From NCBI RefSeq assembly GCF_900155885.1, contig NZ_FTMB01000001.1:558001-622000 (forward strand): 64,000 nt of DNA, given 5' to 3'. The stretch's first letter is position 1. Every line of letters starts with the position of its first letter. The stretch comes from Rhizobium sp. RU20A. GTDB taxonomy: Bacteria > Pseudomonadota > Alphaproteobacteria > Rhizobiales > Rhizobiaceae. Below the pieces are notes generated by a model that searched no databases, was not told where the DNA came from, and saw only the letters and a program-made list of their open reading frames with translations. A program made the translations under genes and the position numbers. This document shows positions 1-8,539 of the stretch, piece by piece.

Positions 1-1
1 C

Positions 2-247
2 CGCCTCATGTTCATCAGACAGGCGCAGACCGCGGGGTTCACGCTTGAGGAAATCAAGGAACTCATGGATCTCGATGCCGGAGACGATCGGGAAACTGCA
101 CGAAGGCTCGCGAAAGTTCGGCTTGAGGCCCTCGAAGCCCGCATCGCGGAGCTGGATCAGGCGAGGATTGCGCTCAAGCGGCTCGTGGGGGAGTGCGCAT
201 CCGGGAAGACCGGGCCATGCCCGATCCTGTCGTCGTTCGGTATCTGA
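2..247 (+). CDS. MerR-family metal-responsive regulator, C-terminal part
   Basis: The gene enters from the left edge, so its N-terminal helix-turn-helix is missing. The visible part opens with the typical end of a MerR DNA-binding domain (RLMFIRQAQ, then GFTLEEIKEL) and continues into a dimerisation helix. It ends with two cysteines (VGEC and GPCPIL), as in thiolate metal sensors of the MerR/CueR group. MerR proteins activate metal-resistance promoters by distorting the spacer, and the adjoining copper genes fit a Cu or Hg sensor. The metal cannot be decided from this fragment. Confidence 0.8.
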   Translation, partial: RLMFIRQAQTAGFTLEEIKELMDLDAGDDRETARRLAKVRLEALEARIAELDQARIALKRLVGECASGKTGPCPILSSFGI

Positions 248-257
248 CGGGACGCGG

Positions 258-707
258 TCACTTTGGTCTGACGGCGATGTAGACATAAGGCGCACCACCG
301 TCCTTCGGTATCGCCATGACATCGTAGGATGCACCGGGATCAGTGCCCATGCCGAGGGATCCCTTCGGCATGCCTGCGACGGCCAGACCTGCGAGCGCTG
401 GCTTTTCCGCGAGCAGTCGTTGTGCGGCTTCCAGAGGTACGTGGCCTTCGAGGAAGTATCCGTTCACGGTTGCGGTATGGCATCCATGGATCGAGCCAGG
501 GATCCTGAGCTTGGCCTTGACTGCGTCCATGTCGTCCTCGTTCCTGATAACGACGGAAAAGCCAGCGTCTCCGAACGCAGACGCCCAGGCCTCGCAGCAG
601 CCGCAGTATGGGTCCTTGTGGACGATCAGTTCCGGCATGCTGGCCGTCGCCGCGCCGGGGAGAAACGCCGCCGACGCTGCCATGCAGATGAACTCCCTGC
701 GTTTCAT
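258..707 (-). CDS. DUF411 metal-binding periplasmic protein
   Basis: A 149-residue protein with an N-terminal signal (MKRREF followed by a hydrophobic stretch ending in AATA). A thioredoxin-like DUF411 domain follows, with the family hallmark KDPYCGCCEAW near the mature N-terminus and a later SIHGCHTATV segment that supplies further Cys and His ligands. DUF411 proteins are found in copper, silver and mercury resistance clusters and are thought to bind metal in the periplasm. The start at 707 is preferred over the longer frame because it gives a clean signal peptide and has a purine-rich GGAAAGAGAC upstream. It is divergent from the small secreted protein at 820. Confidence 0.85.
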   Translation of the reverse strand: MKRREFICMAASAAFLPGAATASMPELIVHKDPYCGCCEAWASAFGDAGFSVVIRNEDDMDAVKAKLRIPGSIHGCHTATVNGYFLEGHVPLEAAQRLLAEKPALAGLAVAGMPKGSLGMGTDPGASYDVMAIPKDGGAPYVYIAVRPK

Positions 708-819
708 TGTCTCTTTCCTCTCCTTGCGCCTGAGCCGCACGACCCGCCAGCTACCAACGGAAAACTGTCGCGGACGCGTGCACTGTGGTATGCTCGACAT
801 ATGGTACCGGGAGGTGCCC

Positions 820-1185
820 ATGTGCCACATCGGTATTTTCGTCGCAGCATTCGCCACCGTCGTCTCGGGCGCGCAGGCCCAGGAACGTCAGCCATTCCAC
901 ATTGCCAGGTTTTCCGACAGCCGGACCATCAGTCTTGCCATAACGTCATCGATGAAGCCGGATGACAGGCAGTATGACTATGAGGTCGGAATCGGGCTCA
1001 CCGAGTTTTCGGCAAGCGGTGACAAGGTCTTCACAGACCATGGAGCGCATGCTGTGCGCGTCAGGTGCGAAACGCCGCGGGCCGTGAAGGTTGGTGGCTT
1101 CGTCCACCTCATGCCAGCGCCGCCGGGATCCGGTGACTGGATGCAGGATCTCTGGACGGTTCTCTGCCTGCAACCCACGTCATGA
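820..1185 (+). CDS. small secreted protein of unknown function
   Basis: A 121-residue product beginning MCHIGIFVAAFATVVSGAQA, which reads as a signal peptide cut after AQA. The mature part has no motif I recognise. It holds two Cys (VRCET and LCLQPTS at the C-terminus) and ends close to the convergent CusF-like gene. The start at 820 is supported by GGGAGG just upstream; an ATG at 790 is possible but would spoil the signal. It shares the 708-819 promoter region with the divergent DUF411 gene, so a copper-linked role is inferred from context only. Confidence 0.6.
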   Translation: MCHIGIFVAAFATVVSGAQAQERQPFHIARFSDSRTISLAITSSMKPDDRQYDYEVGIGLTEFSASGDKVFTDHGAHAVRVRCETPRAVKVGGFVHLMPAPPGSGDWMQDLWTVLCLQPTS

Positions 1186-1229
1186 GGTGGGTGGCCGCGC
1201 CTGCATCTGCAAGCGCGGCCGCCATCACA

Positions 1230-1514
1230 TCACTTGACCTGCGTGACCGTCAGCTTGCCGTTGACGCGCTCGGCAACGAACTGGACCTTCGCGCCTTCCT
1301 TGAGCTTTGTCAGGAGGGCATCGTCCTTGACCTCGAAGACCATGGTCATCGCAGGCATCTCGAGACCCTTGAGCTCTTCATGGATCAGGGTGACCTTCTT
1401 TGCCTTTGCGTCGAGCTTCTTCACGGTGCCGTTGGTGAACTCCTGGGCGAACGCGCCGGCTGCAGAGGAGAGGGCGATCGCCGCTGCGAGACCCAGCTTG
1501 ATGATGTTTTTCAT
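1230..1514 (-). CDS. CusF-like periplasmic copper chaperone
   Basis: A 94-residue protein with signal peptide (MKNIIKLGLAAAIALSSAAGAFA) and a CusF-type small barrel. The copper-binding region reads HEELKGLEMPAMTMVFEVKD, which contains the family's His and the two Met of MPAMTM. CusF hands Cu(I)/Ag(I) to the CusCBA efflux complex; matching cusB and cusA homologues lie at 12.3-16.9 kb on the opposite strand. It is last in the minus-strand operon, 18 bases after the cupredoxin gene. Confidence 0.88.
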   Translation of the reverse strand: MKNIIKLGLAAAIALSSAAGAFAQEFTNGTVKKLDAKAKKVTLIHEELKGLEMPAMTMVFEVKDDALLTKLKEGAKVQFVAERVNGKLTVTQVK

Positions 1515-1532
1515 TTTCGAGTTCCTTTCAGG

Positions 1533-2012
1533 TTACTTGGCGACAGCAACGTCGCCGTGCATGCCAGCGTCGTAGTGGCCGGGAACAAGGCAGGCGATCT
1601 TGAACACTCCGTCGTTGGTGAACTTCCAGACGATCTCGCCGGACTTGCCGGACGCGAGCCGGATGGCATTGGGGTCGTCATGTTCCATGTCTGGGAACTT
1701 CTCCATGACAGCCTTGTGCTCCATGACCTTGTCTTCCTGGTCGAGAACGAACTCGTGATCGAGCTCGCCTTCGTTCTTGATCGTGAAGCGTACGGTCTGA
1801 CCCTTGCGGACTTTGAAGTTGTTCGGGGTGAAAACCATCTTGCCGTCCGGTGTCTCCTTCATGGAAACTCGGATCGTCTGAGTGACCTTCGCCTTGTCAC
1901 CAGGTTCGCCGACGGCCATGGCCTCGCCGTGCCCTCCGGCATGGTTCCCGGACGCCAATGCGGGCGTCGAAAGAGCGGTGGCCAGAATCAGGCCGATCAT
2001 TGTTTTCTTCAT
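1533..2012 (-). CDS. cupredoxin-domain copper-resistance protein
   Basis: A 159-residue secreted protein: signal peptide MKKTMIGLILATALSTPALA, a His-rich linker (GNHAGGHGEAM), then a plastocyanin/azurin-like fold. Putative type-1 copper ligands are visible as the His of ELDHEF and the Cys, His and Met of ACLVPGHYDAGM. Related proteins accompany CopA-type oxidases in proteobacterial copper operons and probably bind or pass on periplasmic copper. It lies 36 bases after the multicopper oxidase and just before the CusF-like gene. Confidence 0.85.
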   Translation of the reverse strand: MKKTMIGLILATALSTPALASGNHAGGHGEAMAVGEPGDKAKVTQTIRVSMKETPDGKMVFTPNNFKVRKGQTVRFTIKNEGELDHEFVLDQEDKVMEHKAVMEKFPDMEHDDPNAIRLASGKSGEIVWKFTNDGVFKIACLVPGHYDAGMHGDVAVAK

Positions 2013-2048
2013 GTGATTTTCCTTCGTGGTTGTTCAGGGAACTTGTCG

Positions 2049-3407
2049 TCAGCCGTGGTTCGAATGCTTCGACGGCGGCTGCGTCTTCGCGTCTTTCGCC
2101 TTGGTCGCGTCGGGCAGGCTGCCCGTCCACTCCCAGGCCTGCGTGCCGGGCGGGTTCTCGTACCAGCCCGGATCGGTGTAATCGCCCGCGGAGATTCCCT
2201 CGCGGACCTTCACCACGGAGAACATGCCGCCCATCTCGATGGGGCCATGCGGGCCCCAGCCAGTCATCATGGGAACGGTGTTCTCCGGGATCTCCATCGA
2301 CATCTCGCCCATGTCGGCCATGCCTGCGGTACCCATCGGCATGTATTCCGGGCGGAACTGTCGGATCTTCTTGGCGACTTCCTTCTTGTCGACCCCGATG
2401 AAGGTCGGGATCTCGTGGCCCATCGCGTTCATCGTGTGATGCGACTTGTGGCAGTGGATCGCCCAGTCGCCGACATATTTTGCGTCGAACTCGTATGCGC
2501 GCATCGCCCCAACGGGGATGTCGATCGACACCTCGGGCCAGCGGGCCTCCGGCCGCACCCAACCGCCGTCGGTGCAGGTCACCTCGAAGTCGTAGCCGTG
2601 CATGTGGATCGGATGGTTGGTCATCGTCAGGTTTCCGACCCGCACGCGGACCTTGTCGTTCTTCGATACGACCAGAGGATCGATGCCGGGGAACACGCGG
2701 CTGTTCCAGGTCCACAGGTTGAAGTCGGTCATCTCCATGACCCGCGGTACATATGAGCCGGGATCGATGTCGTACGCGCTGAGGAGAAAGACGAAGTCAC
2801 GATCGACGGGCATGAACGCCGGATCCTTGGGATGAACGACGAAGAAGCCCATCATGCCCATCGCCATCTGCACCATCTCGTCGGAGTGCGGGTGGTACAT
2901 GAACGTCCCCGATTTCACGAGGTCGAACTCGTAGACGAACGTCTTGCCAACCGGGATGTGCGGCTGCGAAAGCCCGCCCACGCCGTCCATGCCCGACGGC
3001 AGGATCATGCCGTGCCAGTGGACGGTCGTATGCTCGGGAAGTTTGTTGGTCACGAATATCCGGACACGGTCGCCTTCGACGGCCTCGATGGTCGGACCCG
3101 GTGACTGGCCGTTGTAGCCCCAGAGGTAGGCTGTCATGCCTTCCGCCATCTCCCGCTCGACGGGTTCGGCAACGAGATGGAACTCCTTGACCCCGTTGTT
3201 CATACGGAATGGCAGGGTCCAGCCGTTGAGTGTGACGACCGGATTGTAGTCCGGGCCGACCGATGGCTTCACAGGCTTCTGCGTCGCCGCCGAATCCATG
3301 AGAGCCGCTTCCGGCAAGCCCATGTTCGTGGTCTGGCTCCAGGCCTGTGAGGAGACGAGGGCGGCGGAGGCAGCGCCCGCTCCGAGCAATTGTCTTCTGC
3401 TGAACAT
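2049..3407 (-). CDS. copA: CopA-type multicopper oxidase
   Basis: A 452-residue exported oxidase with a Tat-type start (MFSRRQLLGAGAASAALVSS). The four copper-ligand regions are intact: TTVHWHGM, GTFMYHPHSDE, NHPIHMHGYDF and, at the trinuclear/type-1 site, WAIHCHKSHHTMNAM. It should oxidise Cu(I) in the periplasm to the less toxic Cu(II). I prefer the ATG at 3407, because AAAAAGGAAAC lies in front of it, over a TTG at 3425 overlapping the previous stop. The name copA refers to the oxidase, not the P-type ATPase. Confidence 0.9.
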   Translation of the reverse strand: MFSRRQLLGAGAASAALVSSQAWSQTTNMGLPEAALMDSAATQKPVKPSVGPDYNPVVTLNGWTLPFRMNNGVKEFHLVAEPVEREMAEGMTAYLWGYNGQSPGPTIEAVEGDRVRIFVTNKLPEHTTVHWHGMILPSGMDGVGGLSQPHIPVGKTFVYEFDLVKSGTFMYHPHSDEMVQMAMGMMGFFVVHPKDPAFMPVDRDFVFLLSAYDIDPGSYVPRVMEMTDFNLWTWNSRVFPGIDPLVVSKNDKVRVRVGNLTMTNHPIHMHGYDFEVTCTDGGWVRPEARWPEVSIDIPVGAMRAYEFDAKYVGDWAIHCHKSHHTMNAMGHEIPTFIGVDKKEVAKKIRQFRPEYMPMGTAGMADMGEMSMEIPENTVPMMTGWGPHGPIEMGGMFSVVKVREGISAGDYTDPGWYENPPGTQAWEWTGSLPDATKAKDAKTQPPSKHSNHG

Positions 3408-3421
3408 TCTCGTTTCCTTTT

Positions 3422-4882
3422 TCAATGACCGCCCGCGGGCGCTTCTTCCGCCGACGCGACTTCGGATTCAGCCGCGGCGGACCCGGTGCTGCCGCCGTAG
3501 ATGACGGGCGCAAGGTTCGCCTCTGCGAGCCAGAAGTCGCGCTTCGCGTTGACGGCGAGGATGGTGGACGTGATCTTGTCCCGCGTGTCGGAGATGAGTT
3601 CGAACGTGCTGGTGATCATGCCGTTGTAGTTGAGCATCGACTGCTGCTCGATCGCGCTGCGAAGCGGCAGGACGTTGTTCCGGTAATGCCGGGCGATGTC
3701 GTAGTTGGATCTGTAGGCAACGTAGGCGGAGCGCGCCTCCGACCGCACGTTCACAGCAAGCTGTGCCAATTGGTTCGCCGCCCGCATGTAGGCGAGTTCG
3801 CCCTTGCGCAGGCGCGCCTGTCCGGAATCGAAGATCGGGATGGTGAACTCGAGGCCTGCGGTCTTCGAAATGTCGGAAACGATCTTCCCGTCTTCCCGCT
3901 CGCGTTCCTTCTCCCAGGTGCCGACGAGCTCGATGTCGGTGACGATGCGCGTCGCGTTCGTCAGGTCGTAGGACTTCGCCGCCGCCTGAAGCTCCAGACG
4001 CGAGACCTGCAGGTCCATCCGTTTGCGGATGGCTTCGGCCTCGATGTCGTCCCGCTTGATGAGGGTCTTCGGCAGGTTGGGCAGACGGTTCGGTATCTGG
4101 AAGTCGACCTCCGTCCCAGACAGCCCCATGAGCCGGACCAGTTCCTCCTTGGCAAGCTTGGCGGTCAACCGGGCCTTGGCCGTGTCGCCCGTCAGCTCGG
4201 CATAGAAGACGTGCTCGCGGGCCTGTTCGCCCTTCGGCATCGATCCGGCCTCGCCGATCTTCTTGGCAAGTTCGGAGGAGGCGTCGGCGGCGATCTTCGC
4301 CTGGTTCAGATAGGCGACGTTCTCCCATGCCGCGACGGCGTTGATCCACGCCCGCCGCGTGTCGGCGGCAAGCGAGATCGTGGCGATCGCCGCCCTGAGC
4401 TGGGCCTGCCGGAAGCGGTTGTCGGCGAGCTTGATGTTCCGGTCGTAGGTGGCAAGTGCAAGGATGTTGGTGGCTATCGCCCCTTCGAGAACCCGGTAAG
4501 CTTCCAGACCAGGCGTGCCGATGCCGCTCAGACCAACCGAAAACGTCGGAAACACGGATAGCTGTGTCTGCCATGCGTCGGCGGAACTGTCGCCAAGATC
4601 CGCATAGGATGCCTGAAGTCCCTTGTTGTTAAGAAGAGCGACCTGGACGGCTGTCTCAACGTCGATGGTCTTCTTCGCCATTAGCGATTTTACCCGATCA
4701 CGGGTTGCTTCAGCCTGCTTCTGGTTCTGAATCCAGACGGTCTGTTTACCCGTCGCCTCGCCGCTCTTTAGCGACGCGTTTGCGAACCCTGAGTCAACAG
4801 CCGAGTAGTCGGTCGTCACACACCCGGCGGCTACCAATGGCAGAGCGACGGCGGAAATCATCTTGATGTTGCGTAGCATCAT
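3422..4882 (-). CDS. TolC-like outer membrane efflux lipoprotein
   Basis: A 486-residue outer membrane factor. A lipobox (VAAGC) follows a short hydrophobic leader, and two long helical repeats typical of the TolC/CusC family follow (for example ADTRRAWINAVAAWENVAYL and a second set ending with the DFWLAEANL region). It probably forms the outer membrane duct for the RND pump encoded at 12.3-16.9 kb, because no other such channel is present. The stop lies 14 bases before the multicopper oxidase start. The start at 4882 has TGAGGAAA directly upstream. CusC is a fair comparison, but the family is broad. Confidence 0.88.
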   Translation of the reverse strand: MMLRNIKMISAVALPLVAAGCVTTDYSAVDSGFANASLKSGEATGKQTVWIQNQKQAEATRDRVKSLMAKKTIDVETAVQVALLNNKGLQASYADLGDSSADAWQTQLSVFPTFSVGLSGIGTPGLEAYRVLEGAIATNILALATYDRNIKLADNRFRQAQLRAAIATISLAADTRRAWINAVAAWENVAYLNQAKIAADASSELAKKIGEAGSMPKGEQAREHVFYAELTGDTAKARLTAKLAKEELVRLMGLSGTEVDFQIPNRLPNLPKTLIKRDDIEAEAIRKRMDLQVSRLELQAAAKSYDLTNATRIVTDIELVGTWEKEREREDGKIVSDISKTAGLEFTIPIFDSGQARLRKGELAYMRAANQLAQLAVNVRSEARSAYVAYRSNYDIARHYRNNVLPLRSAIEQQSMLNYNGMITSTFELISDTRDKITSTILAVNAKRDFWLAEANLAPVIYGGSTGSAAAESEVASAEEAPAGGH

Positions 4883-4887
4883 TTTCC

Positions 4888-5109
4888 TCAGCCCTTCTTC
4901 TTCGGGGCCTGGGAATCGTTGAGATCCCGCCACGGCTTCGGATCGACGGGAACGCGGTGGGTGTATCCACCAATGGGGCTCTGATAATGGACAGGGCGAG
5001 CGTCCGACACAGTGTCGGGACTGTCGGCTACGGTTACGACTTCAGGAAGGGTGGACGCGCATCCGCTCACAGCGAGCGGCATGGCAACCACCAGGAACAA
5101 ACGTTTCAT
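4888..5109 (-). CDS. small lipoprotein of the copper operon
   Basis: A 73-residue lipoprotein: MKRLFLVVAMPLAVSGC ends in a lipobox with Cys at position 17. The mature part is short, polar and basic at the end (SQAPKKKG). I recognise no domain. It sits between the His-rich protein and the outer membrane factor and stops 5 bases before the latter's start, so the two are probably co-translated. It may help anchor or assemble the outer membrane channel, but that is inference. A longer start at 5166 exists but would bury the lipoprotein signal. Confidence 0.65.
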   Translation of the reverse strand: MKRLFLVVAMPLAVSGCASTLPEVVTVADSPDTVSDARPVHYQSPIGGYTHRVPVDPKPWRDLNDSQAPKKKG

Positions 5110-5195
5110 GGTGAGAATCCGAGAATAAGATCGCGTTTGTGCGGCCACGCGGTAGCGCGGACGCACAGCAAGACCCGCAGTGCGGGTGCTAGTTC

Positions 5196-5582
5196 TCAGA
5201 TATTAGGTGGACGATGAAGGCTCGGAGCTTCGCCGACGGTGTCCGTGTCGTCAGCGAACTCGCGGATGGAGACCACGCGCGGGTGGCTCAGTGAAGAGCC
5301 AGTGCACGTGATGGCGGCGACACCGCAGTAGTCCTTACAGCAGGAGTTCTTTGTCTTCTCCGGGCTGCCGTGGTCATGCTGGTCGCCGTGATCATCCGAC
5401 TGGGCCATGGCACTGTGATCGTTGCCGTGGTGGGACGAATGATCGTTCTCCATCTGGGAGACTTGAGGCGCGCTTTCGGGATGCATCGCAGCATTGACAG
5501 CGGAAAAGCTGTAGCCAGCCAGTGACAGTATCATCACCAGTCTGAACAACAGTGCCATCGCTTTAGATGTGATTCGATACAT
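5196..5582 (-). CDS. secreted His/Asp-rich putative copper-binding protein
   Basis: A 128-residue product with an N-terminal membrane/signal segment (ALLFRLVMILSLAGYSFSAVNA) and a striking metal-binding stretch rich in His, Asp and Ser (NDHSSHHGNDHSAM, then DDHGDQHDHGS). It also contains a SCCKDYCG cysteine cluster. It appears to be the first gene of the minus-strand copper operon. Its layout resembles the small Cys-rich proteins at 10175 and 11432. The start at 5582 has AAGG nine bases upstream; 5591 is an alternative. No family name is assigned. Confidence 0.65.
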   Translation of the reverse strand: MYRITSKAMALLFRLVMILSLAGYSFSAVNAAMHPESAPQVSQMENDHSSHHGNDHSAMAQSDDHGDQHDHGSPEKTKNSCCKDYCGVAAITCTGSSLSHPRVVSIREFADDTDTVGEAPSLHRPPNI

Positions 5583-5909
5583 CCCGCTCATGCCTTCAAG
5601 GATCGCCAGAGCCATCGAGCTTGTCAATCGACGTAGTCTTCAATCATCCATTCGCGTTGATTGTGTGGCAACGCCAACACGACGCGGAGGGTGTCTCCCG
5701 ATGCATCTGAGGACACCGGGACACTTTGATCATGGTTTCAGCCTGAAACGCGTCGCGCTGAACTCCGGCGCGACGGTTCTTCCCTTCCCACGCGGAACAC
5801 CCGCTCGTGCTCGGCCCACGCCGTGGTGAAAAGGATGCTCCCCAGCGCTTGTGCCAGGAACCTGATGGATATCGTCTTCATAACAAGGCCGACTACGCAA
5901 ACACCCTGA
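5583..5909. other. intergenic, no convincing gene
   Basis: About 330 bases separate the His-rich protein gene from the small periplasmic protein gene, both on the minus strand. A 47-codon minus frame (5738-5881, beginning MKTISIRFLAQAL) has a signal-like start but no ribosome-binding site, so I do not call it. The promoter of the minus-strand copper operon should lie here, but I see no copy of the inverted repeat found at 6260. Confidence 0.5.
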
Positions 5910-6182
5910 TCAGTGACGGTTGCGAGCCCGGAGAGCTTCCGCCGCCGGATCGGAGAACGTAACTGTTCCGTACTTGGCGTTGGTCCGACGAACACGGCCA
6001 TCGGCGAGTACTTCAAACGATACCGAGCGGTCCGAAGATGCGACTGCGCTCTCGCCAGCGCGACCATGGCCCTGGACGATCCGGTCAACGTTGCTTGCCC
6101 TCTCGCTCAGTGGTCCAGTCGCAAACGCGGACGTTGCGGTCGATGCCAGGACAATGAATGCCGTTACGAACTTTGTCTTCAT
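5910..6182 (-). CDS. small periplasmic protein of unknown function
   Basis: A 90-residue protein with signal peptide MKTKFVTAFIVLASTATSAFA and a short, charged mature part without Cys. I recognise no domain. GAGGAG about 6 bases before the ATG supports the start. It is divergent from the two-component regulator gene, and the perfect inverted repeat at 6260-6279 lies between them. It may therefore be copper-induced; this is inferred from position. Confidence 0.6.
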   Translation of the reverse strand: MKTKFVTAFIVLASTATSAFATGPLSERASNVDRIVQGHGRAGESAVASSDRSVSFEVLADGRVRRTNAKYGTVTFSDPAAEALRARNRH

Positions 6183-6259
6183 GATGATCTCCTCGCATGA
6201 AAGCTGCGGTTTGCAGCATGGAGACGATAGATCGACGTTCTGACATGGCCCTCTCGCGA

Positions 6260-6279
6260 ACTTTACAATTTTGTAAAGT
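6260..6279. promoter_or_regulatory. candidate CopR/CusR operator (9-2-9 inverted repeat)
   Basis: The sequence ACTTTACAA-TT-TTGTAAAGT is a perfect inverted repeat with a 2-base spacer, located between the divergent genes at 5910-6182 and 6509. Its architecture, with ACAA and TTGT half-site cores around two bases, matches the known CusR copper box of enterobacteria. The adjacent regulator would be expected to bind it and control both directions. Binding is inferred from symmetry and context. Confidence 0.7.
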
Positions 6280-6508
6280 ACGGCGATCGGGCGCTTCTGA
6301 ATCCGCGGAGGGGTCCATTAAAGGGGCGAATGATCGAAGAGAACTCTGGCCGGATCGAAAAATACATCGTCGTGAACGGCTGAACTCGCTATGCGTCAGG
6401 TGCGCTGGCTGTAAACGTAGCGCTCCGCCGTAACAATGCCTGATTTTTCCGGCTTCCCGGCTTGTGAACGCGACAGCGGCATACGAATCGCGCATGGATT
6501 CCACTACG

Positions 6509-7186
6509 ATGAAGATCCTGCTTCTTGAAGATGACCAGAAAACCGGAGAATACCTTTCGAAAGGGCTGAACTCGTCCGGTCATGTCGTCGACTGGGTTCG
6601 CGACGGCCGCGACTGTCTCTCGGCTGCCCTGGAATCGAGCTACGACGTGATGGTCGTAGATCGCATGGTGCCGGGATTGGACGGGCTTCTGGTCGTCAAG
6701 ACAATGCGTGCCGCCGCCGTACGCACTCCAGTGCTCTTCCTGACCTCCATGAGCGGTGTAGATGACCGCGTTGAAGGGCTCGAGGCGGGCGGTGACGACT
6801 ACCTCGTGAAACCTTTCGCTTTTTCCGAACTCGCCGCCAGGATAAACGCACTTGTGAGACGTCCTCCGATTGCCGCAGAGAAGACGACGTTGCGAGTGGG
6901 CGATCTGGAGATCGATCTCGTGAAGCGGACTACGCAACGCGGAGGCGCCCCCGTTGAACTGCTGCCCCGGGAATTCCTGTTGCTGGAGCATTTCATGAGG
7001 AACGAGGGCAGGGTTCTTACCAAGACGATGCTTCTCGAGCGGATCTGGAACTTCAATTTCGACCCCGAAAGTTCCGTCGTCGAAACGCATATCAGCAGGC
7101 TGCGCGCGAAGATCGACAAGCCCTTCGACTTCCCGCTGCTCCACACCGTGCGCAACGTCGGCTATTCGCTCCATGCTCGGCGGTAG
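6509..7186 (+). CDS. OmpR-family copper-responsive response regulator
   Basis: A 225-residue two-domain regulator. The receiver domain begins MKILLLEDDQKTGEYL with the acidic pair, has the phosphorylated Asp in VMVVDRMVPG, and the Lys in DDYLVKPF. The OmpR/PhoB winged helix follows, with RVLTKTMLLERIW and SVVETHISRLRAKID. It closely resembles CusR/CopR regulators of periplasmic copper stress. The kinase gene overlaps its end by 14 bases. The start at 6509 gives the canonical N-terminus; an ATG at 6494 is possible, and neither has a clear ribosome-binding site. Confidence 0.88.
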   Translation: MKILLLEDDQKTGEYLSKGLNSSGHVVDWVRDGRDCLSAALESSYDVMVVDRMVPGLDGLLVVKTMRAAAVRTPVLFLTSMSGVDDRVEGLEAGGDDYLVKPFAFSELAARINALVRRPPIAAEKTTLRVGDLEIDLVKRTTQRGGAPVELLPREFLLLEHFMRNEGRVLTKTMLLERIWNFNFDPESSVVETHISRLRAKIDKPFDFPLLHTVRNVGYSLHARR

Positions 7187-8528
7187 CTTCTTCAAGAGCA
7201 CCGCTGTCCGGCTCGCCATCATCTACAGCTCGCTGTTCGTATTTGCCTACCTGGGGGCAAACGTCGTCGCATATCAGATGGTGCTCGGCTATCTCGACGA
7301 TCGCCTCGACGCGGCAGTGATGGAGCGTTACCGGGAGATCGAGACCGCGTTCATGGCCCGAGGCGTCTCTGGGGCAATCGACATGGTCAACAGCCACGGC
7401 CCCGCCATCAGGGGGGAGGAGACAATCTATACGCTACGGGATCCGACGGGCAGGGTGCTGGCAGGCAACGCCGCGCTCGCAGCCGTTCCCGCCGGATTTT
7501 CGGACCTGCTGCCCGACAACCATCGTGAAGGAGCGACCGGGTACAAGCTCTTCAGGGGCAAGCTCGGCGACAACGATCTCGTGGTGGGAACAAGCGAAGG
7601 CGATACCGAGCAACTCGCGCGGATCGTACTCTTGAGCTTCGGCTGGACCACCGCCATCGTTTTCGCCGTGGGTCTGCTTGGTGCGGCAGTCCTCAGATAC
7701 CGGGCGCGCAACCGGATATTCGCCCTGTCCCAAGCGGCCCATGCGATCGGTCACGGCGAGCTGTCGCGGAGGCTTGCGGTGTCGCCGCGCATGGACGAGA
7801 TCGACGTGCTTTCGAGCGAGGTAAATGTCGCCTTGGGTAGGCTGGAGGCGAGCGTAACAGCCCTCAAGCAAGTGACGACGGATATCGCCCACGATCTCAA
7901 GACCCCGATCGGACGCGCCTTTCTCGCCCTCGACGACGCGTTGACCCGCGAGCATCCTGACGAAGTGAAGAGTGCCGTAGCCGTTGCGCTCCAGGAATTA
8001 TCCTCCCTCGCAAAGACCTTCGACGCACTGCTGCGCATCGCCCAGATCGAATCCAGAAGCAGGAGGGCGCAGTTCGTCGAGATCGATCTGACCGACCTCG
8101 TTCGCGACATTCACGAGATCTATGAGGTCATCGCGTCCGAGGAAGGACATGTTCTCAGTATGATCATACCGGCTGGCGTGTTCCGAATGAGGGGCGATCC
8201 CGATTTGATCAGGCAGATGCTGGCGAATCTTCTGGCGAACTCGATGCGGCATACCCCGGCTCGTAGCACGATCGTCATCGAGCTGAAGAGCCATGAAAAG
8301 AGCATTGCACTCACCATCAGCGATAATGGTCCGGGAGTTCCAGAGGCCGAACGCTCCAAGGTGCTCGAGCGCTTTTATCGCCTCGATAAGAGCAGGACGA
8401 CCGAAGGTTCAGGTCTCGGCCTGAGCATGGTGAAGGCGATCTGTGAACTGCATGATGCCCGGATCGAACTCTCCGACAACGCTCCTGGCCTCAAGGTCAC
8501 GGTCATCTTCCCAGGCGGTCGAAAGTGA
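7173..8528 (+). CDS. sensor histidine kinase, partner of the regulator at 6509
   Basis: A 451-residue inner membrane kinase. There is one membrane segment near residues 12-35, a periplasmic sensor of about 120 residues, a second membrane segment near 150-170 and a HAMP linker. The H box is TDIAHDLKTPIG, and the ATPase domain has an N box (LLANSMRHTP), G1 (SDNGPGVP) and G2 (GSGLGLSM). It should autophosphorylate and drive the regulator whose gene it overlaps by 14 bases. Copper or silver is the likely signal, judged from the surrounding genes. Confidence 0.88.
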   Translation: MLGGSFFKSTAVRLAIIYSSLFVFAYLGANVVAYQMVLGYLDDRLDAAVMERYREIETAFMARGVSGAIDMVNSHGPAIRGEETIYTLRDPTGRVLAGNAALAAVPAGFSDLLPDNHREGATGYKLFRGKLGDNDLVVGTSEGDTEQLARIVLLSFGWTTAIVFAVGLLGAAVLRYRARNRIFALSQAAHAIGHGELSRRLAVSPRMDEIDVLSSEVNVALGRLEASVTALKQVTTDIAHDLKTPIGRAFLALDDALTREHPDEVKSAVAVALQELSSLAKTFDALLRIAQIESRSRRAQFVEIDLTDLVRDIHEIYEVIASEEGHVLSMIIPAGVFRMRGDPDLIRQMLANLLANSMRHTPARSTIVIELKSHEKSIALTISDNGPGVPEAERSKVLERFYRLDKSRTTEGSGLGLSMVKAICELHDARIELSDNAPGLKVTVIFPGGRK

Positions 8529-8539
8529 AACGGGAAAAC

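Noticed and set aside
1182-2756. Plus-strand frame of 524 codons opposite the copper operon
   Set aside because: It runs antisense to three genes with clear copper-binding motifs; its Arg/His/Leu-rich translation is typical of a shadow frame.
5738-5881. 47-codon minus-strand frame with a signal-like start
   Set aside because: No ribosome-binding site, no homology recognised and an Arg/Ser-rich end; more likely chance.
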